A DNA stretch of 64,000 nt from Bicyclus anynana (lineage: Eukaryota; Arthropoda; Insecta; Lepidoptera; Nymphalidae). Shown here piece after piece: positions 21,056 to 32,818 of this stretch. The number at the start of each line of letters is the position of its first letter. Position 1 is the stretch's first letter. The stretch spans positions 16,775,561 through 16,839,560 of the forward strand of contig NC_069093.1 in assembly GCF_947172395.1 (NCBI RefSeq), in the 5' to 3' direction. The position numbers were made by a program, and so were the translations under genes. The notes under the pieces are model-generated. The model made no database searches, was not told where the DNA came from, and saw only the letters and a program-made list of their open reading frames with translations.

Positions 21056-22180
21056 AAGTAGAAGCTAAAATGTACACATTTACATCAAAATCTTGCAAAT
21101 AAAATTTCATGTATGTAGTTAATTCTCTAAGTCTGTAAAAAACTGTTAAATTAAAGATTTTTTATGAAGACTGTCTCCTTGCATTTTAATTTGGAATTTG
21201 GCGTGCACTTCATAGATATGCACAAAATATGCATTGCGTACACAGAGGACTGATGCTAAAGAAAGCTCTATTGAATAAGGAATTTTGTAAAATTTGTACA
21301 TAATGCCTGCCCTAGTTGAAAACCTTGTGCACGCCACTGCTGTGTTACTATTTTGCGCTAAATAGTGGTGTCCAATTAGTGTTTCAAAAGTATTTCTAGT
21401 ACACGTACATAAAACCTGCTGAAATAAGACCCGGCGGACCAAAGCTTTTATCACGACATCAGGTAGGTATTAGACACGCGATAAATAAGTACACACGCCG
21501 ACTTTTTTTAATTAGGGGTGGGTAAAGTGCATAGTATTTAATTTGCTTAGCATCCACTCCAAGCCCTATCATTTTTTCCCTCTCTTGAAATTAGAAGCCT
21601 AGGCGAGAGATAATTACATCTGCGTGTACTAGGGCGGAATGACGCATCCGAAGGGAGCGTCTGGCCCTAAATAAACATTGAAACATACCGCTCATGCTAC
21701 GAGTAGTATAGTTATGTCTGCCTGGTCTACCTGTAAAATTGTCACTTGTCACTTTATTTTCGATTTAAAAACGGTAGGTACTGTAATTTGTTAGAAATTG
21801 TATTTGGTTTCCAAGCATTTAATGAAGCGAAACCACATAGCATACAAATAATAGTATTAGGAAACAGCGCCACCTAGTGGCACTACTGCACTGTTTCAAT
21901 TCCCTATAAATTCGCGTTTACGGTTACGCGATAGTCACTATGAAAAACATTGAAAACTGCCACTAGGCACAAGACCAAGGCGACATAAAAACACATTAAT
22001 CAAAAAATAGGAAAATCCACAATATTAAGTACAGTCATGCCATTTTTAGAATCTTCACGCTTAGTTGGAGGAAACACGCGAATTAATTTATTTTGTTCAT
22101 GTTTAATAAACAATAAATATTTCTAATAGCATTAAAGATACTTGGCCATCGTTTGCAATAGATTGTATCGTATTTCATGT
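21056..22180. other. Unassigned stretch with a CTCF-like motif
   Basis: A 102-codon minus-strand ORF (21146-21454) shows no recognisable domain and is not called. A strong CTCF-type match lies at 21866-21880. Confidence 0.35.
21866..21880 (-). promoter_or_regulatory. CTCF-like binding motif
   Basis: On the minus strand the site reads CCACTAGGTGGCGCT, which fits the CTCF core CCASYAGRKGGCRS at every position. CTCF is conserved in insects. The match could be chance or lie in an old repeat, as related but poorer motifs occur at 56335 and 60970. Confidence 0.4.
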
Positions 22181-22592
22181 TTTTTAGTGTTCCGTACTTC
22201 AAAAGGAAATAATTGGAACCCGTATGGGATCACTTTGTTTTCCGTCTGTCTGTTTGTCAAGACTCTTTACCTATGGAACGTACGGAGATATCCAGTTAAG
22301 ATTAAAACCAAATGCTCAGGTCTTTAGTTCCTTGAAAATGTGAAAAAATCTATATGGTCGTTTATGCCACATATATTTCGACTGCCGTCTTATACTACCA
22401 CTAAACAATCTAAAAAGTATACGTTTGTATTATATTACAAAAAAAAATGGTCATTACGTAACCGTGTCATGTGGGGTTAGCATATTATGAAAGAGCATCA
22501 TTAGCACAAGAAGCTTACACAGATTTTTAATTATTTTTATGATTTGTACGGATCCCTCGATGGGCGAGTCCGATTCGCTCTTGACCGTTTTT
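22181..22592 (+). repeat. Lepidopteran dispersed repeat (GTTCCGTACTTCAAAAGG ... CTTGACCG type)
   Basis: Starts around TGTTCCGTACTTCAAAAGGA with TTTTCCGTCTGTCTGTTTG, and ends GTACGGATCCCTCGATGGGC, AGTCCGATTCGCTCTTGACC before a T run. The layout resembles old lepidopteran repeats ending CGCACTTGGCCGG. Confidence 0.5.
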
Positions 22593-22874
22593 TTTACAGT
22601 TTATTTATGACGTTATATGTTCGAACGGTATAATAAAATAAATAGCTTTCATACGTTTAATTTATTTATCCGTTTGAATTAGTGATATAGGTAGTCGTTT
22701 AATTTACATAGAGTCGTTGGTTTTAACTAGAAGGGACATATGTTTTGCGCAGAAAATTTATACATCTTTTTATTATAGTTTTGTAACGGCTTTTTTAATG
22801 AAACTGAATTATCTATTAATATTACTACTGTTATATATGTTGAAATGTTACTGTTTTCGTGTGCTGTTTTTAAT

Positions 22875-23060
22875 AACTGTGAGTGGGAAAATTTTGTTAG
22901 TGACGACATCCCGACACAAAAAGGAGTGTTATTAGTTTGATCGCTATGAGTTTTGTATGAATCATCTGTGATAACACAAAAATTTACAGTTGTTTTAGGT
23001 TTCCGTAGTCTACAAGGAACTCATACAGTTTCGCCATTTCTGTCTGTCTGTCCGTCTGCG
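22875..23060 (+). repeat. Dispersed repeat fragment (GTCTGTCTG-containing family)
   Basis: Contains CCGACACAAAAAGGAGTGTT and ATTTCTGTCTGTCTGTCCGT, related to 10206-10330. It is followed at 23440-23515 by a fragment with CAGAACCCTACATTGCGCGT and CGCACTTGGCCGGTTTTGTA. Confidence 0.5.
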
Positions 23061-23754
23061 GTTTAGTACAGAGACTACTACTAGAAAGTTGCAAATTAGC
23101 ACGAGTATGTCATTTTTTTTTAAACTTTAAAATGTGAACAAAGTCGTAAAATAAAACCTGAAAAAAAAAAATTTAAGAGTAGCTCCCCTGCATGTAGTGG
23201 GTAAGAATTGTTTTTACACGTTCATTTCACAGTGTGGGCGTTGGATAGGTCTTTGAATGATATGAGGGGTTTTCTACCAACACTTTCAATTCTTTTTTTT
23301 AATATCGTAAAATATTAAGGTTTTAAGAGCTAATTTTTGTTAGATTCAAGTGTCCCCAACCTCTATCGGCTAATCGGTTGTTTATGGATACGTGAAAAAG
23401 TTGGTGGTAAAAATAGTGTAGGGTATCATTAACGGTATTTTTGTGCGTTATATAAGGAATTAAAGAGCTTCTACAGAACCCTACATTGCGCGTGACCAGA
23501 CACGCACTTGGCCGGTTTTGTACTTGAAAGCTCGTTTTCCATTCCATTCACAATAATCGAATATTTTCAAAGGTATTTGAAAGAATAATCGAATATTTTT
23601 AAATATTCCCGAGTTTGGTATGTTACGTGAAAATTAGTCTAATTATCTAAAAAGTAATGGAAGTTGAAAGGTAAACTATTTACTAGTACCCACTAAATAG
23701 TATCTACATTGTTTTATACATGTGTTTATATTAACTGTTCATGATTGACCATTG

Positions 23755-23880
23755 GCAATGGAGTTGTCCAAGTCCTATCTCTTTCGTCCCAACGCAATGA
23801 AAGAGATAGCGGTATTTCCGTCTGCGTCGCTATTGGTTGACATTTGTTTATTTCTATTCACGAGATATATTGCTCGCATG
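23755..23880. repeat. Dispersed repeat shared with 5790-5925
   Basis: Contains CCTATCTCTTTCGTCCCAAC, GCAATGAAAGAGATAGCGGT and TCTATTCACGAGATATATTG. The inverted ATCTCTTTC/GAAAGAGAT pair suggests a short fold-back. Confidence 0.5.
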
Positions 23881-25140
23881 TATCGAACATCTTCTGAGCT
23901 TTTAATATCGTCTTTAAAATAATAGCCTAATATTGTTATTTTAAATTGTAATATTAGTGTTCTGTGTTATATTTGGTACCTACGACTATAATAACGGAAA
24001 ACACTGTCTGCGCGGATTTTGATCTATGCACGCGAAATGTCACGCCGAAATATATTCAAGCGTTGAATGATTTGTTCAAAAGCATTGTAATGGCTTGTAG
24101 TTAAGGCCGATATTTGTGTATCCTGTCTTAGATGTCATAAACGAGCAATCCCGTTTCCGATGCGGGGGAGGCGTCAAACGCTACGTTTTAAACTACCCGC
24201 CCACTGGGTCCAAACGCATAATATACTAAAAATAAACATATATACAATACACGCACAACGGCCAAACACTTGGCTAAGTGCGGAAACGGCCCAGAAGAAA
24301 GAAGAAGAAACATATATAATTCGATGGTATTAAATATGTAAAGAATTTCATTCTTATAAAAGTTGGAATAAAGAAGCATCTTTTATAGAAAATATTAAAT
24401 ATAGCTACCTAAGTTTTAACTGTCAAGCGCTTGTGTACTTCTTTTAATATCCGAATATGACTTTTGTTTCTGAAATTCCTACTTTTCTGTACTTACTCTT
24501 GTTTATTTCTGATCATGAACATGTTTTATAATAATTATTTACAGTCTAGACTGGAATATGTAACACGTGTTGTTATAATTATGTAACTGGAAATCATTTG
24601 CGGAAAAATACATTTTTGACAACTACACTTAAGCTAACGACGTGGCTGACATTAGACAGTCGTGTACAAAGTAGATGCATTTGCCAAAAAAAATGTTATA
24701 CCGCGATGACATATTTGAACGTAATCACGACATATTTATCATAGAAATAAGGTTCCCCGATCACACGGTATATTAAAATGATCAAGGTAAGGTTCCTTGT
24801 AGCCATAAAGAAATAATACGCAGCAACTTTGGACAACCTTTTATGACTTTAATTACAATATTACTGTGTGTTTCACGGCTAGAGTCTTCTCTATGCAGTG
24901 ACCGGCCCAAAGTTGCGAGTATATGCTGAGGCGCGCTGCTCGTCGTCCGTCATAAACCTGTCCGGAAAACATTAATATTGTAGTATGATTTGTGCCCGCG
25001 CCGCGCCCGCGCTGCTAATTGAATGAATGGCCGCTGTAATGGCGACCGTGTAAGCGGAGGCTTTCTCTTATTGCCGCCGCGATGTCCAGGATCCAGGCGC
25101 ACTTACAGTGGTACACTGTCAAAATTACACGCATCTAATT
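23881..25140. other. Non-coding stretch ending in a CpG-rich zone
   Basis: A possible repeat with a GAAGAAAGAAGAAGAA tail ends at about 24308 (24120-24310: CCCGTTTCCGATGCGGGGGA ... GCGGAAACGGCCCAGAAG). No gene is supported. Confidence 0.35.
24890..25105. promoter_or_regulatory. CpG-rich non-coding block, possible enhancer or promoter
   Basis: CCGCGCCGCGCCCGCGCTGC is followed directly by AATTGAATGAATGGCCGCTG and TAATGGCGACCGTG, mixing GC-rich and homeodomain-like AT cores. No reading frame with splice sites was found. Inferred from composition only. Confidence 0.25.
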
Positions 25141-25337
25141 AACAATTCTCAGCCCGGAAATAGAAAGATCCCCCTGCTTTAGAGACGAGACGAGAGACGT
25201 TAAATCGTCGGTCCCGGTCAGTATAATTAACATCTGATAATGATCGTTAAAAAGTCAATCATTATCGCCCTAACCCCATCAACCCGCATTGAAGCAGTGT
25301 GATAGGTTTAGTAGATTCACCTCTTCTATTAGGAGAA
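25141..25337 (+). mobile_element. SINE family B, 3' part
   Basis: ATTCTCAGCCCGGAAATAG, CGTCGGTCCCGGTCAGTATA, ACATCTGATAATGATCGTTA, ACCCGCATTGAAGCAGTGTG and CACCTCTTCTATTAGGAGAA, in the family order. The tRNA-like head is absent. Confidence 0.75.
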
Positions 25338-25984
25338 AGTTAAAAATAGAATCAATTTAAAATTGCAGCTCAACCAAGATTATGAATTGGGGCGCCACAA
25401 GTTATTTAAGCTGTCTATACTTACGGCCAGTTTATTCATCGCAAGTAACAGTCAAAGTAACGTCATAATGCAAAAGTGACGGTCTTAATCACGGAAAAAT
25501 AAAGTCTTCTTTACTACTTACTACTTTTACTGTTACTTTAGCTTTACATGAAGAAACTGGCTGTTAGTATGTCAATAGAAAAATCTAAAATTGGGAGTAG
25601 TTATTTTGTTTTACGCAACATTCGCGTAGGTACACGGTTAGACCGAACTCCGAGAACACCGAGAATGCACAGGTTAGACCACGCTCCGCTCTGACTATTA
25701 TCGTACCTTCTCACTCTTAGCGACTAATAGGAAAGAAAAGGAAAATTTGAGTGGTAAAGAATTTAAAGAGTTTGCCAATATCTTCTTATCAGAAGTATTT
25801 ACATATAAATGATTACTTGGTATAAAGTTTTGAGTTCCTCGCTTACGGGTGGGATTAACATTCATCATTTATGTTATTGTGGAGGGGCGGTATTTGTATG
25901 AAGTTTTTGCAATAGTGATGATTTGATGACTTGAGCTCAGTTGTTTGTTAGGCAGCGTGCACACCGTCACTCTGCTAGTCGAGT

Positions 25985-26070
25985 TAGTGATTTTGTAAAC
26001 CTACACCCTTAAATCTATCCAGGTCACAAGTCCTGGGACCTGCTTGAGGTGTTCCTCTAACTGTCACATC
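25985..26070 (+). repeat. 3' UTR fragment of the LINE seen at 31355
   Basis: Contains CTACACCCTTAAATCTATCC, CACAAGTCCTGGGACCTGCT and GTGTTCCTCTAACTGTCACA, matching in order the region 31970-32040. Confidence 0.6.
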
Positions 26071-26569
26071 ATTATAACTCCCCATTACATATTCATGCAT
26101 AGTATAGTAGGCATATGTATATCGTAATAGTGATATATTTTTGTGCTGACTCTACAAGTCGTAACATTCGTGCGGCGCTACGCTGGCTGGTTTTGTTCAG
26201 TTGTGTGTAGCAGCTAGACATAGGTTAGTTCACAATCTGCCCTAGGCTTGTGGTACGCACTGCCGCTGACTACCATACCGTACAGTTCAGGATAACATGA
26301 CTTGTGAATTTTTGATTCGTATTCAAATCCGAAACCCTTTAGACATGTAAAGTGATTATCGAGTAAAATTATTACTGTTTACTGGAGTTATCACGAGCGC
26401 CACGTTAGAATTGCGTGGTGTGTTTACCATCAAAAACCCTTTCTCTTGCATGCTCGTTTCGTTACTTTCAAGTTATCACCACTTAATGTAAATGTAAATT
26501 ATTGACATGTGACATTGTATAAGCTATTGTTTGTCCTAAAAAAATAAATAAATGAATTTAACCAGTTCA

Positions 26570-26760
26570 CTTTTGATAGCTTATTACAGGATCCGGCCTC
26601 TCTCCTCAAGAGAGGTTGAGAGACAAGAGGGTTGTAGAGCTTGGACCTAAAGTGTGTTATTTGATTCTGTAACAATCACTAACAAGTGTTAAAGATGATG
26701 ATTAGGATTGAAGGCTTAACGTGCTTTCCGAGGCACGGGGTTGTGGGGGTGTAATACTAT
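26570..26760. repeat. Repeat fragments, including an inverted SINE family B piece
   Basis: TATTACAGGATCCGGCCTCT with a CTCAAGAGAGGTTGAGAG hairpin-like piece resembles the CCCATTACAGGGCCAGGCCT fragment at 61288. At 26692-26757, GGCTTAACGTGCTTTCCGAG and GCACGGGGTTGTG match the centre of SINE family B in reverse. Confidence 0.55.
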
Positions 26761-29180
26761 ATCTTAAAAATAAATATAATATAACTATACTAAGTAACTA
26801 GGTACTAACCGCATAACTATCTAACCTAAGTTATTGGCTGACCAGTGGATCACGAGTCTGTTGAGTTTTTTTATAGGGCTATGATAATTGTCATGGCTCC
26901 CCCAACTGTACGTTACGCAAACTGTGGCGGCACGCATTAGCAACGCACCTCTTAGCTATGCGACGCGTTTGCGGGCAAATGTAATTGCTCTCTTACTTTG
27001 TGTGCCGACGGTACATCAAAGTAAATACTTCAAATGTTTGCTTTTAGTAGGGTTGGCGAAACAAGTTTGGATTTATATATTTTTTCCATACTACATAGGT
27101 GTGCATTTTTTTCATCTAGTTTCATTAGTTATTATTTACTTATTACATTTTTTTTATATTTTATACTTTTTTCTTATTATTAGTTAGTTAGTTAGGAGAG
27201 TCGGTTTTTGTAAATATTCAGCAGATCACGGCAATATTACAGTGTCATAATGAAACGAGTTACTGAAGTTTCTCTGAAAATGGCAAAAATAATGTATATT
27301 TTGCTATAGAAAATGTAAAATAGCACAGAAAATAAATGTTTCCATATCATACGGCTGTTGAGCCCTGCCGCGATAACCTATCATGCAGTTCCGGCTGCGA
27401 TAAGGAACTTCTGTGTGACTGCGGCCCAACCGCGCCGCCGGACTCGAACCTGATACTTCTTTAAACTATATCTGATCCGATTTTCTTGATTTTTATCATG
27501 ATCATTTAATTAATTGTTATTCTTATATAAACAACATGAAATTAATCATAACTAAAGTAATCACAAATAGTTTTTTGTATTTTATGATGAGAGTCATATT
27601 AAAATAATTATATGTATACTCGTATAGATTGTAGTTGGAAGTAAACTGCTGTTTTTATTGCTGAAATAGCAAGTAAGCACACGAGTCACCTGATGTTAAG
27701 TCATTGCTACCCTATTAGTAAGTGATCATATTTGCAGGCAGGGGTATATCTGCTAATGCATTGTCGACCTTTGAAGAATTTGTTTACAAATCCTCCCCTA
27801 AATAACCCGACAAGAACTGTGTGAGATACACCGCAACGAAGATATTTCCACACTTTCCGTAATATGCGTTTTATGGTGTCCACAAAATAAGTACCTACGT
27901 GAAAGTGACTTAAAATCCGTTTAGTGTTTCCCAAGATTAGCGTAAACAGACAAATTTTAGACAAATCGGTTAAAAAATCCTCTTGCAAATTGTTATTCAG
28001 GTAATACCCGAGTTTTATTAATCCATCCAGTTTTTACCATTTTCTAAAATTTATATTTTTTTGAATTAATATCGATTAAAACCTACTAGGCGTACATGGT
28101 AATTGAGAGGTTTAAATTGTCCCCGTCCACGCGATCTCGCACTCAGTCACACTAAAACAGTGACAAGTCATAATTATAATTTTCTCAGTGTACCCTCAAT
28201 AGGCGCATTTCGTCGTAACAGCTTAATTTACACTCCGGTGCAATTGTTCATTAAATACAATTAGTTAATTGTACGACCACCGCGCAGACACTACACTTAG
28301 GGAGGGACGGACAGTTTGAGCAATCTTAATAACAATTCATAATTTCGGGTTCTTTAACCGGATATAATCGTTTTGAATATTTATGAGCATGTTCCTTGTT
28401 GAACCAATGGTTGCATTTTTTATACAAGTCCATATTAAGACCAACGATTGCATGCATCGAGCATAAGTACATGTAATAGTAGGTACTTATACTTTGAAGA
28501 CAATTCGTTTTTTTTATTATTAGATATGGACCTGATCACTACTCATTAGACTAGACGTTCCCTTTCTGTCAAAATATAAAATCAACGATCTAACGCGTTT
28601 ATACATAGAATCGATGTTTCAGTATTGTATTCGTTTCGTAGGGCTCCCTAAAAAAGCCGGTTTGTGCAGTTAAATGGTGTAAAAAACGACAAATTACTTT
28701 TAATTCACTAAAAGATGAATTGTGTTTCATTTGTAATTGTATTTCTAAACTTGTTTATATAAAAAATTGTATTAAACACAATATCTATAAAACAATTGAT
28801 TCTTCAGCTAAATAGCAAAACATGGATTAATGGAAGTAACCAAATACTCTGTGTAACGAGACTTACCGATGTGTTTACTCGTAGTTTGTGCAACAATTAC
28901 CTACACGTACTTATTTCTGATTTAAATTTATAGTTATGCATTGAGCAAGGACACAAAATAATATATTTATTGGTGTTATATTTTCGATGTGTGTGTTTAC
29001 GTCTGTCTCAAAGATCCACAGAAAATTTTGGTGGTGACTTTTGGTGCGATACAATAGAAGTCCACAGCTAATTATTCTATGGTTTTTTATGAAAGGTAGA
29101 ATTAGTGATAACGATTTAGTAGGTATACTTTAGTAGTAAACTTTAGGTATATTGGTAAGATAATGTATGTGCTAGTATTT
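26761..29180. other. Mostly unassigned stretch
   Basis: ORFs at 26888-27187 and 27707-27988 are low-complexity or cover a repeat tail and are not called. 27640-27760 contains GTAAGCACACGAGTCACCTG, an inverted LINE/SINE tail motif. 28120-28290 is a candidate regulatory block with TAATTA cores (CAATTGTTCATTAAATACAA). Confidence 0.35.
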
Positions 29181-29490
29181 CATCATCATCATAATCAAGC
29201 CATATTCGGCTCACTGCTGAGCTCGAGTCTCCTCTAAGAATGAGAGGGGTTAGGCTAATAGTCTTAACGCTGGCCCAATGCGGGTTGCCAGACTTCACAC
29301 ACGTAGAGAATTAAGAAAATTCTATGGTGTGCAGGTTTCCTCACGATGTTTTCCTTCACCGTTTGAGACACGTGATATATTTCTTAAAATGCACACAACT
29401 CAAAAGTTGGAGGTGCCTCGGACCGGAATCGAACCTACGCCCCCCGGAATCGGAGGCAGAGGTCATATCCACTGGGCTATCACTGCTCAC
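29181..29490 (-). mobile_element. SINE family A, full length (310 bp)
   Basis: Complete inverted copy: tail CATCATCATCATAATCAAGC, CCATATTCGGCTCACTGCTG, CTCCTCTAAGAATGAGAGGG, CTGGCCCAATGCGGGTTGCC, TTTCCTCACGATGTTTTCCT, CACCGTTTGAGACACGTGAT, then the tRNA-like head with inverted B box (GGAATCGAACCTACG, 29428) and A box (CCACTGGGCTATCA, 29469). The 75- and 68-codon ORFs over it are spurious. Confidence 0.9.
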
Positions 29491-30200
29491 GGCAAGTTTT
29501 TGTAGACATATAATTAGTAGGTACTCCTAAGGTCTCGGTACACGGAGAGCAGCAGAGCGACAGGGGCGCTGCCTGGCAACCCCCTGGCGTCAATAGCAAC
29601 CCTGCAGGCGAGGGAGAGTACACTGAGCTGATCAAAACACGGGGGCGTTCTCTGTAGGGTTGCATACCGTATAATGTAACAAGTAAAAATAAGATGTTAG
29701 AAATAAAAAACTCGATTGCGTCCCAAATAATAAAATAATATAAAATAATATATATAGTCCCAAATAATAGTACTTTTGGATTTACCGCCCAAAAATCGTT
29801 TGTACTCGACTAAAATACTAAAGTAGTCCGAACTAGGCATACAAACTACATTATTTTAGTCAAAATTTTAGTTTATTGTGAACTTAATATTAAATACTAT
29901 TAGAGCTAAAAAATAAAATAGTATTTAATATTAATTAGTATTTAGTATTAATAGTAGTGGCAGTGTTACAACACAGTGAACAGGTAATAAATTTTGATTT
30001 TTTGAAGACGAATACGTTTGAATAAACGGTTGAATCTGAATAATAATTTTCATTTAGCTAACTATTTCTGAGGTACCTTCTAGAAGTTGAAATCTGTCAA
30101 GTTTATTGCGTGTGTAGAGCGTGTCAAAGAATAGATATAATTAATAATTATGACGTATTTAAAAAGAAATAAGCCTACTTCGACAGTCGGTAGTTAAAAT
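29491..30200. other. Unassigned stretch
   Basis: A GC-rich patch at 29535-29670 (GCGACAGGGGCGCTGCCTGG) and an AT-rich imperfect inverted repeat at 29890-29955 (TATTAAATACTATTAG against TAGTATTTAATATTAA) are the only structures seen. Confidence 0.35.
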
Positions 30201-30297
30201 GAACATAACTGAAAAGTTGGGAGGAGAATGAACGATATATCGAACCCACGCCCACCGAATCGAAGACAGAGAACATATCCACTGGGCTATCACGTGT
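30201..30297 (-). mobile_element. SINE family A head fragment
   Basis: GAACATAACTGAAAAGTTGG, CGAACCCACGCCCACCGAAT and ATATCCACTGGGCTATCACG: the inverted tRNA-like head only. Confidence 0.75.
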
Positions 30298-30746
30298 AAT
30301 TTTGCGTTACAATTTAATATTTTAATTGATATTAAAAAAAAATCATGCGAAGTTTTTATCAGAAGAACTGCGTTGCATATTTGAGTTAAGACAGCTGAAA
30401 ATCAATGGTTTTTAAGTTGTTACAATTTATAATTACTTAAGTAATCATAATCATAATCTTGACAGATACCTATTTTTTTTTAGAAAACAGAGTTCTTCGC
30501 TAGTAGTAGCGTTATCATAGAATAGCAGTAGTTGCCCGGTCAGCGATTCAAGCGCTTTACATTTTCTATGAATCATATCAGTGAATCTTAATTTTAAGAA
30601 AAAAATACATATGAAAATAAAACAATAGCCTTATTACTAAAAGTTAGTAGTTACTACTAAGTATACAAATAATTTTAAAAAAATTTACTAAGTATACAAT
30701 ATACATGATAATAATAATAATTATTAATAATTATTCCTACTTCCTA
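30298..30746. other. Unassigned AT-rich stretch
   Basis: Nothing supportable as a gene. It ends in a TAATAATTATTAATAATTAT low-complexity run. Confidence 0.35.
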
Positions 30747-30963
30747 TCTTACTAATATTATAAACGTGAAAGTTTGTATCTATGTTTGTTACTCTTTACC
30801 GCCGCAACTACTTAATCGATTTAGCTGAAATTTGGAATGCAAATAGATTTTATTCTGGATTAACTCACAGGCTCATACTTGTCTTCCCGGAAAATTCCAT
30901 GGTTCCCGAGGGATTTGTGAAAAACTAAATTCCACGCCGACGAAGTCGCGGGCGTCCGCTAGT
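30747..30963 (+). mobile_element. Short Helitron-like (Lep1-type) element, about 217 bp
   Basis: Starts TCTTACTAATATTATAAACG and ends CGACGAAGTCGCGGGCGTCC followed by GCTAGT. Both ends match the larger elements at 1838 and 56893, but the interior is a short unrelated spacer (CCGCAACTACTTAATCGATT). Confidence 0.8.
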
Positions 30964-31184
30964 ATATACATACGTGTAAATCCAGATAATTAATGAATCG
31001 GAGAAGCTTGTAAAACGAACAGCCTGTGTATTGTCCGTGGGCGTGAAGTTTGCGTGGGCAGAACCATATTCTTACTTCAGTACATTTCTGTGTATTTTGC
31101 AGCAAATCGCTTTGACGGGGGTGTTTACTTGTGAATGAGCATAACCTGAATAATGAATATTAATAAGGCGCCTATTTGGTCCTG

Positions 31185-31341
31185 TCTCGTTAGTCCAGTG
31201 GCTATGGCTTATGATCACAAGGACTTGGGTTCAAGCTTGGATCGAGCTATGAAGTATTGAAGTGTAAAAAAAATCAGTAAATATTCTTACTCGTAGGTTA
31301 GAGTGGAAAATTGGTATTTGGTGGTATTACACCCCCGTGCC
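31185..31341 (+). mobile_element. SINE family B head, abutting a LINE fragment
   Basis: tRNA-like A box GTTAGTCCAGTGG (31190-31202) and B box GGGTTCAAGCTTGG (about 31228-31241), then GTGGTATTACACCCCCGTGC. It breaks at 31341, where the LINE coding fragment begins. No middle or 3' end is present. Confidence 0.75.
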
Positions 31342-31354
31342 GCCAGCAAGGCAC

Positions 31355-31894
31355 CTGTTGGTTGGATGCAAAGTGCTCCTGGATAGGGGTCTTTACTCAC
31401 GTCGTCATGATAGAGTACTGCAAATTATACGTGAAGCTATAAGCCTTTCAGTAGCTAGAGCTAAAAAAGGATTGACTACAAATAAAAGACAAATTAACTT
31501 CGTCAAAGCAGGTTCAATAACAAAATCATCTAGTAAGCCTTACTCAATCCTAGGTTCTGCACCTGATTGGACTTTATTAATGGATACGTATGAGAAACAT
31601 TATAAAATCCCAGCGGATGTCGCTATTTCGAGATCTAGACCAGACATTTTCCTTTTGTCCAAACAAACAAACAAAACGGTTAGTACTTGTAGAGCTTACT
31701 GTGCCGTGGGAGACTAACATTCCGAAGGACCACAGTTTAAAAGTAAATAAATATTATGACCTAACAAATGAACTAACTAAAAATGCCTATGTAGTTAGTC
31801 TGTACGGCGTAGAAGTAGGTGCGAGAGGATTACCAGCAAAATCTCTCTATAACTTGCTTAAAGACCTTGGCCTCTCTAGAAGTGCAGTGCTCTA
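31355..31894 (+). pseudogene. LINE C-terminal domain, PD-(D/E)XK-like, frameshifted
   Basis: Reads HLLVGCKVLL (a His/Cys zinc-knuckle-like remnant), RHDRVLQIIREAI, INFVKAG, then SRPDIFLL, and after a frameshift near 31665-31681 VLVELTVPWE, KYYDLTNEL, VEVGARGLPAKSL and a double stop at about 31893. From memory of the family, animal LINE polyproteins often end with RPDIVL ... ELTVPWEE ... RK-KY ... VEVGCRGF, a layout like PD-(D/E)XK nuclease folds (Asp, Glu and a downstream Lys). Here the frame is broken and the reverse transcriptase is absent, so it is a dead 5'-truncated copy. A second, shorter copy is at 35262-35560. Confidence 0.75.
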
Positions 31895-32080
31895 ATAGCA
31901 TCTTACCAAATTTGGATAGGTAGGGAGAACAACACGAGCAGAGAAGGGGAGTGTTTATCGATCGTCAATTCCTTAACCCTACATCCAGTCGTCACAAGTC
32001 CTGGACTTTGCTTGGTGTTTTTCTCTCTATCACGCGATGGAGCCGGCACCTGCACGATGAATCCATGGAATGCTAAGATA
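31895..32080 (+). repeat. 3' UTR of the same LINE
   Basis: GGGAGAACAACACGAGCAGA, CACAAGTCCTGGACTTTGCT and CACGCGATGGAGCCGGC followed by TGAATCCATGGAATGCTAAG recur in order at 35395-35545. The shared UTR shows that the coding fragment and tail belong to one element. Confidence 0.7.
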
Positions 32081-32699
32081 TTCGTTTCTCTTCTAATTTT
32101 TATTTCTAACAATTTCGAACTGTTTCAAGTTAAGCTACTCGAACTCCTAAAGTTCATAAGTTACCTTCAAATTATAAGCAGCCAGCTAATTGGAAGACAT
32201 AAATTCAAAAATTAGAACCCCATTTGCTTTAACTTTTAGACGTGTAATAAAAAAAAACATTTCTTTCTGAACTTGTTGGAAAAATAGGCATTATGCTGTT
32301 GAAATTAAAACTCAGAATTGCTTAAAAGGGTCACGAGGTAGAAAATTAAAGCAATCTTTGTGCATGGCAATAGGCGGTCGGAACAGACAGACGGACAGAC
32401 AAAAAACGTCATTGTTCCGTGCACTATACGGAGGTGCGAGTGGGAATAAATTAAGTTAACCCATTTCAAAGTTTTTATGTGAGCAACCAACAAACCACAC
32501 ATCCGAGAGGTGACTTGTATAATATTAATAAGGAACTTCGTTACAACAATTGTTATTATCAATCGAAGCGAGTTAAGCGGCTCTCATATTCTTATTTCAT
32601 TCTAATGTTATAATCGATTTTATTCATAGTTTAATAAGTGGTGGTATAACTGAAAAGAACAAAACACAAAAGTTCACTGATGTTATTGTTATCAATTAT
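32081..32699. other. Repeat remnants and AT-rich sequence
   Basis: A GTCTGTCTG-type repeat piece in inverted orientation lies at 32330-32430 (GGAACAGACAGACGGACAGA and GTTCCGTGCACTATACGG). No gene. Confidence 0.4.
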
Positions 32700-32818
32700 C
32701 TTCAAGCGTGTATCAGGGGGCCGCTGGATGCTTGCGGATCGGGATTGTGGGGTTTGGAAGTTCTTACAAGAGGCCAGTGTCCAGCAGCGGACGTCCATCG
32801 GATGATAATGATGATGAC
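32700..32818 (+). pseudogene. RTE-type LINE 3' end
   Basis: GGGCCGCTGGATGCTTGCGG, CAAGAGGCCAGTGTCCAGCA and GCGGACGTCCATCGGATGAT, then a GATAATGATGATGAC tail. Only about the last 35 codons of the protein are represented. Confidence 0.8.
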
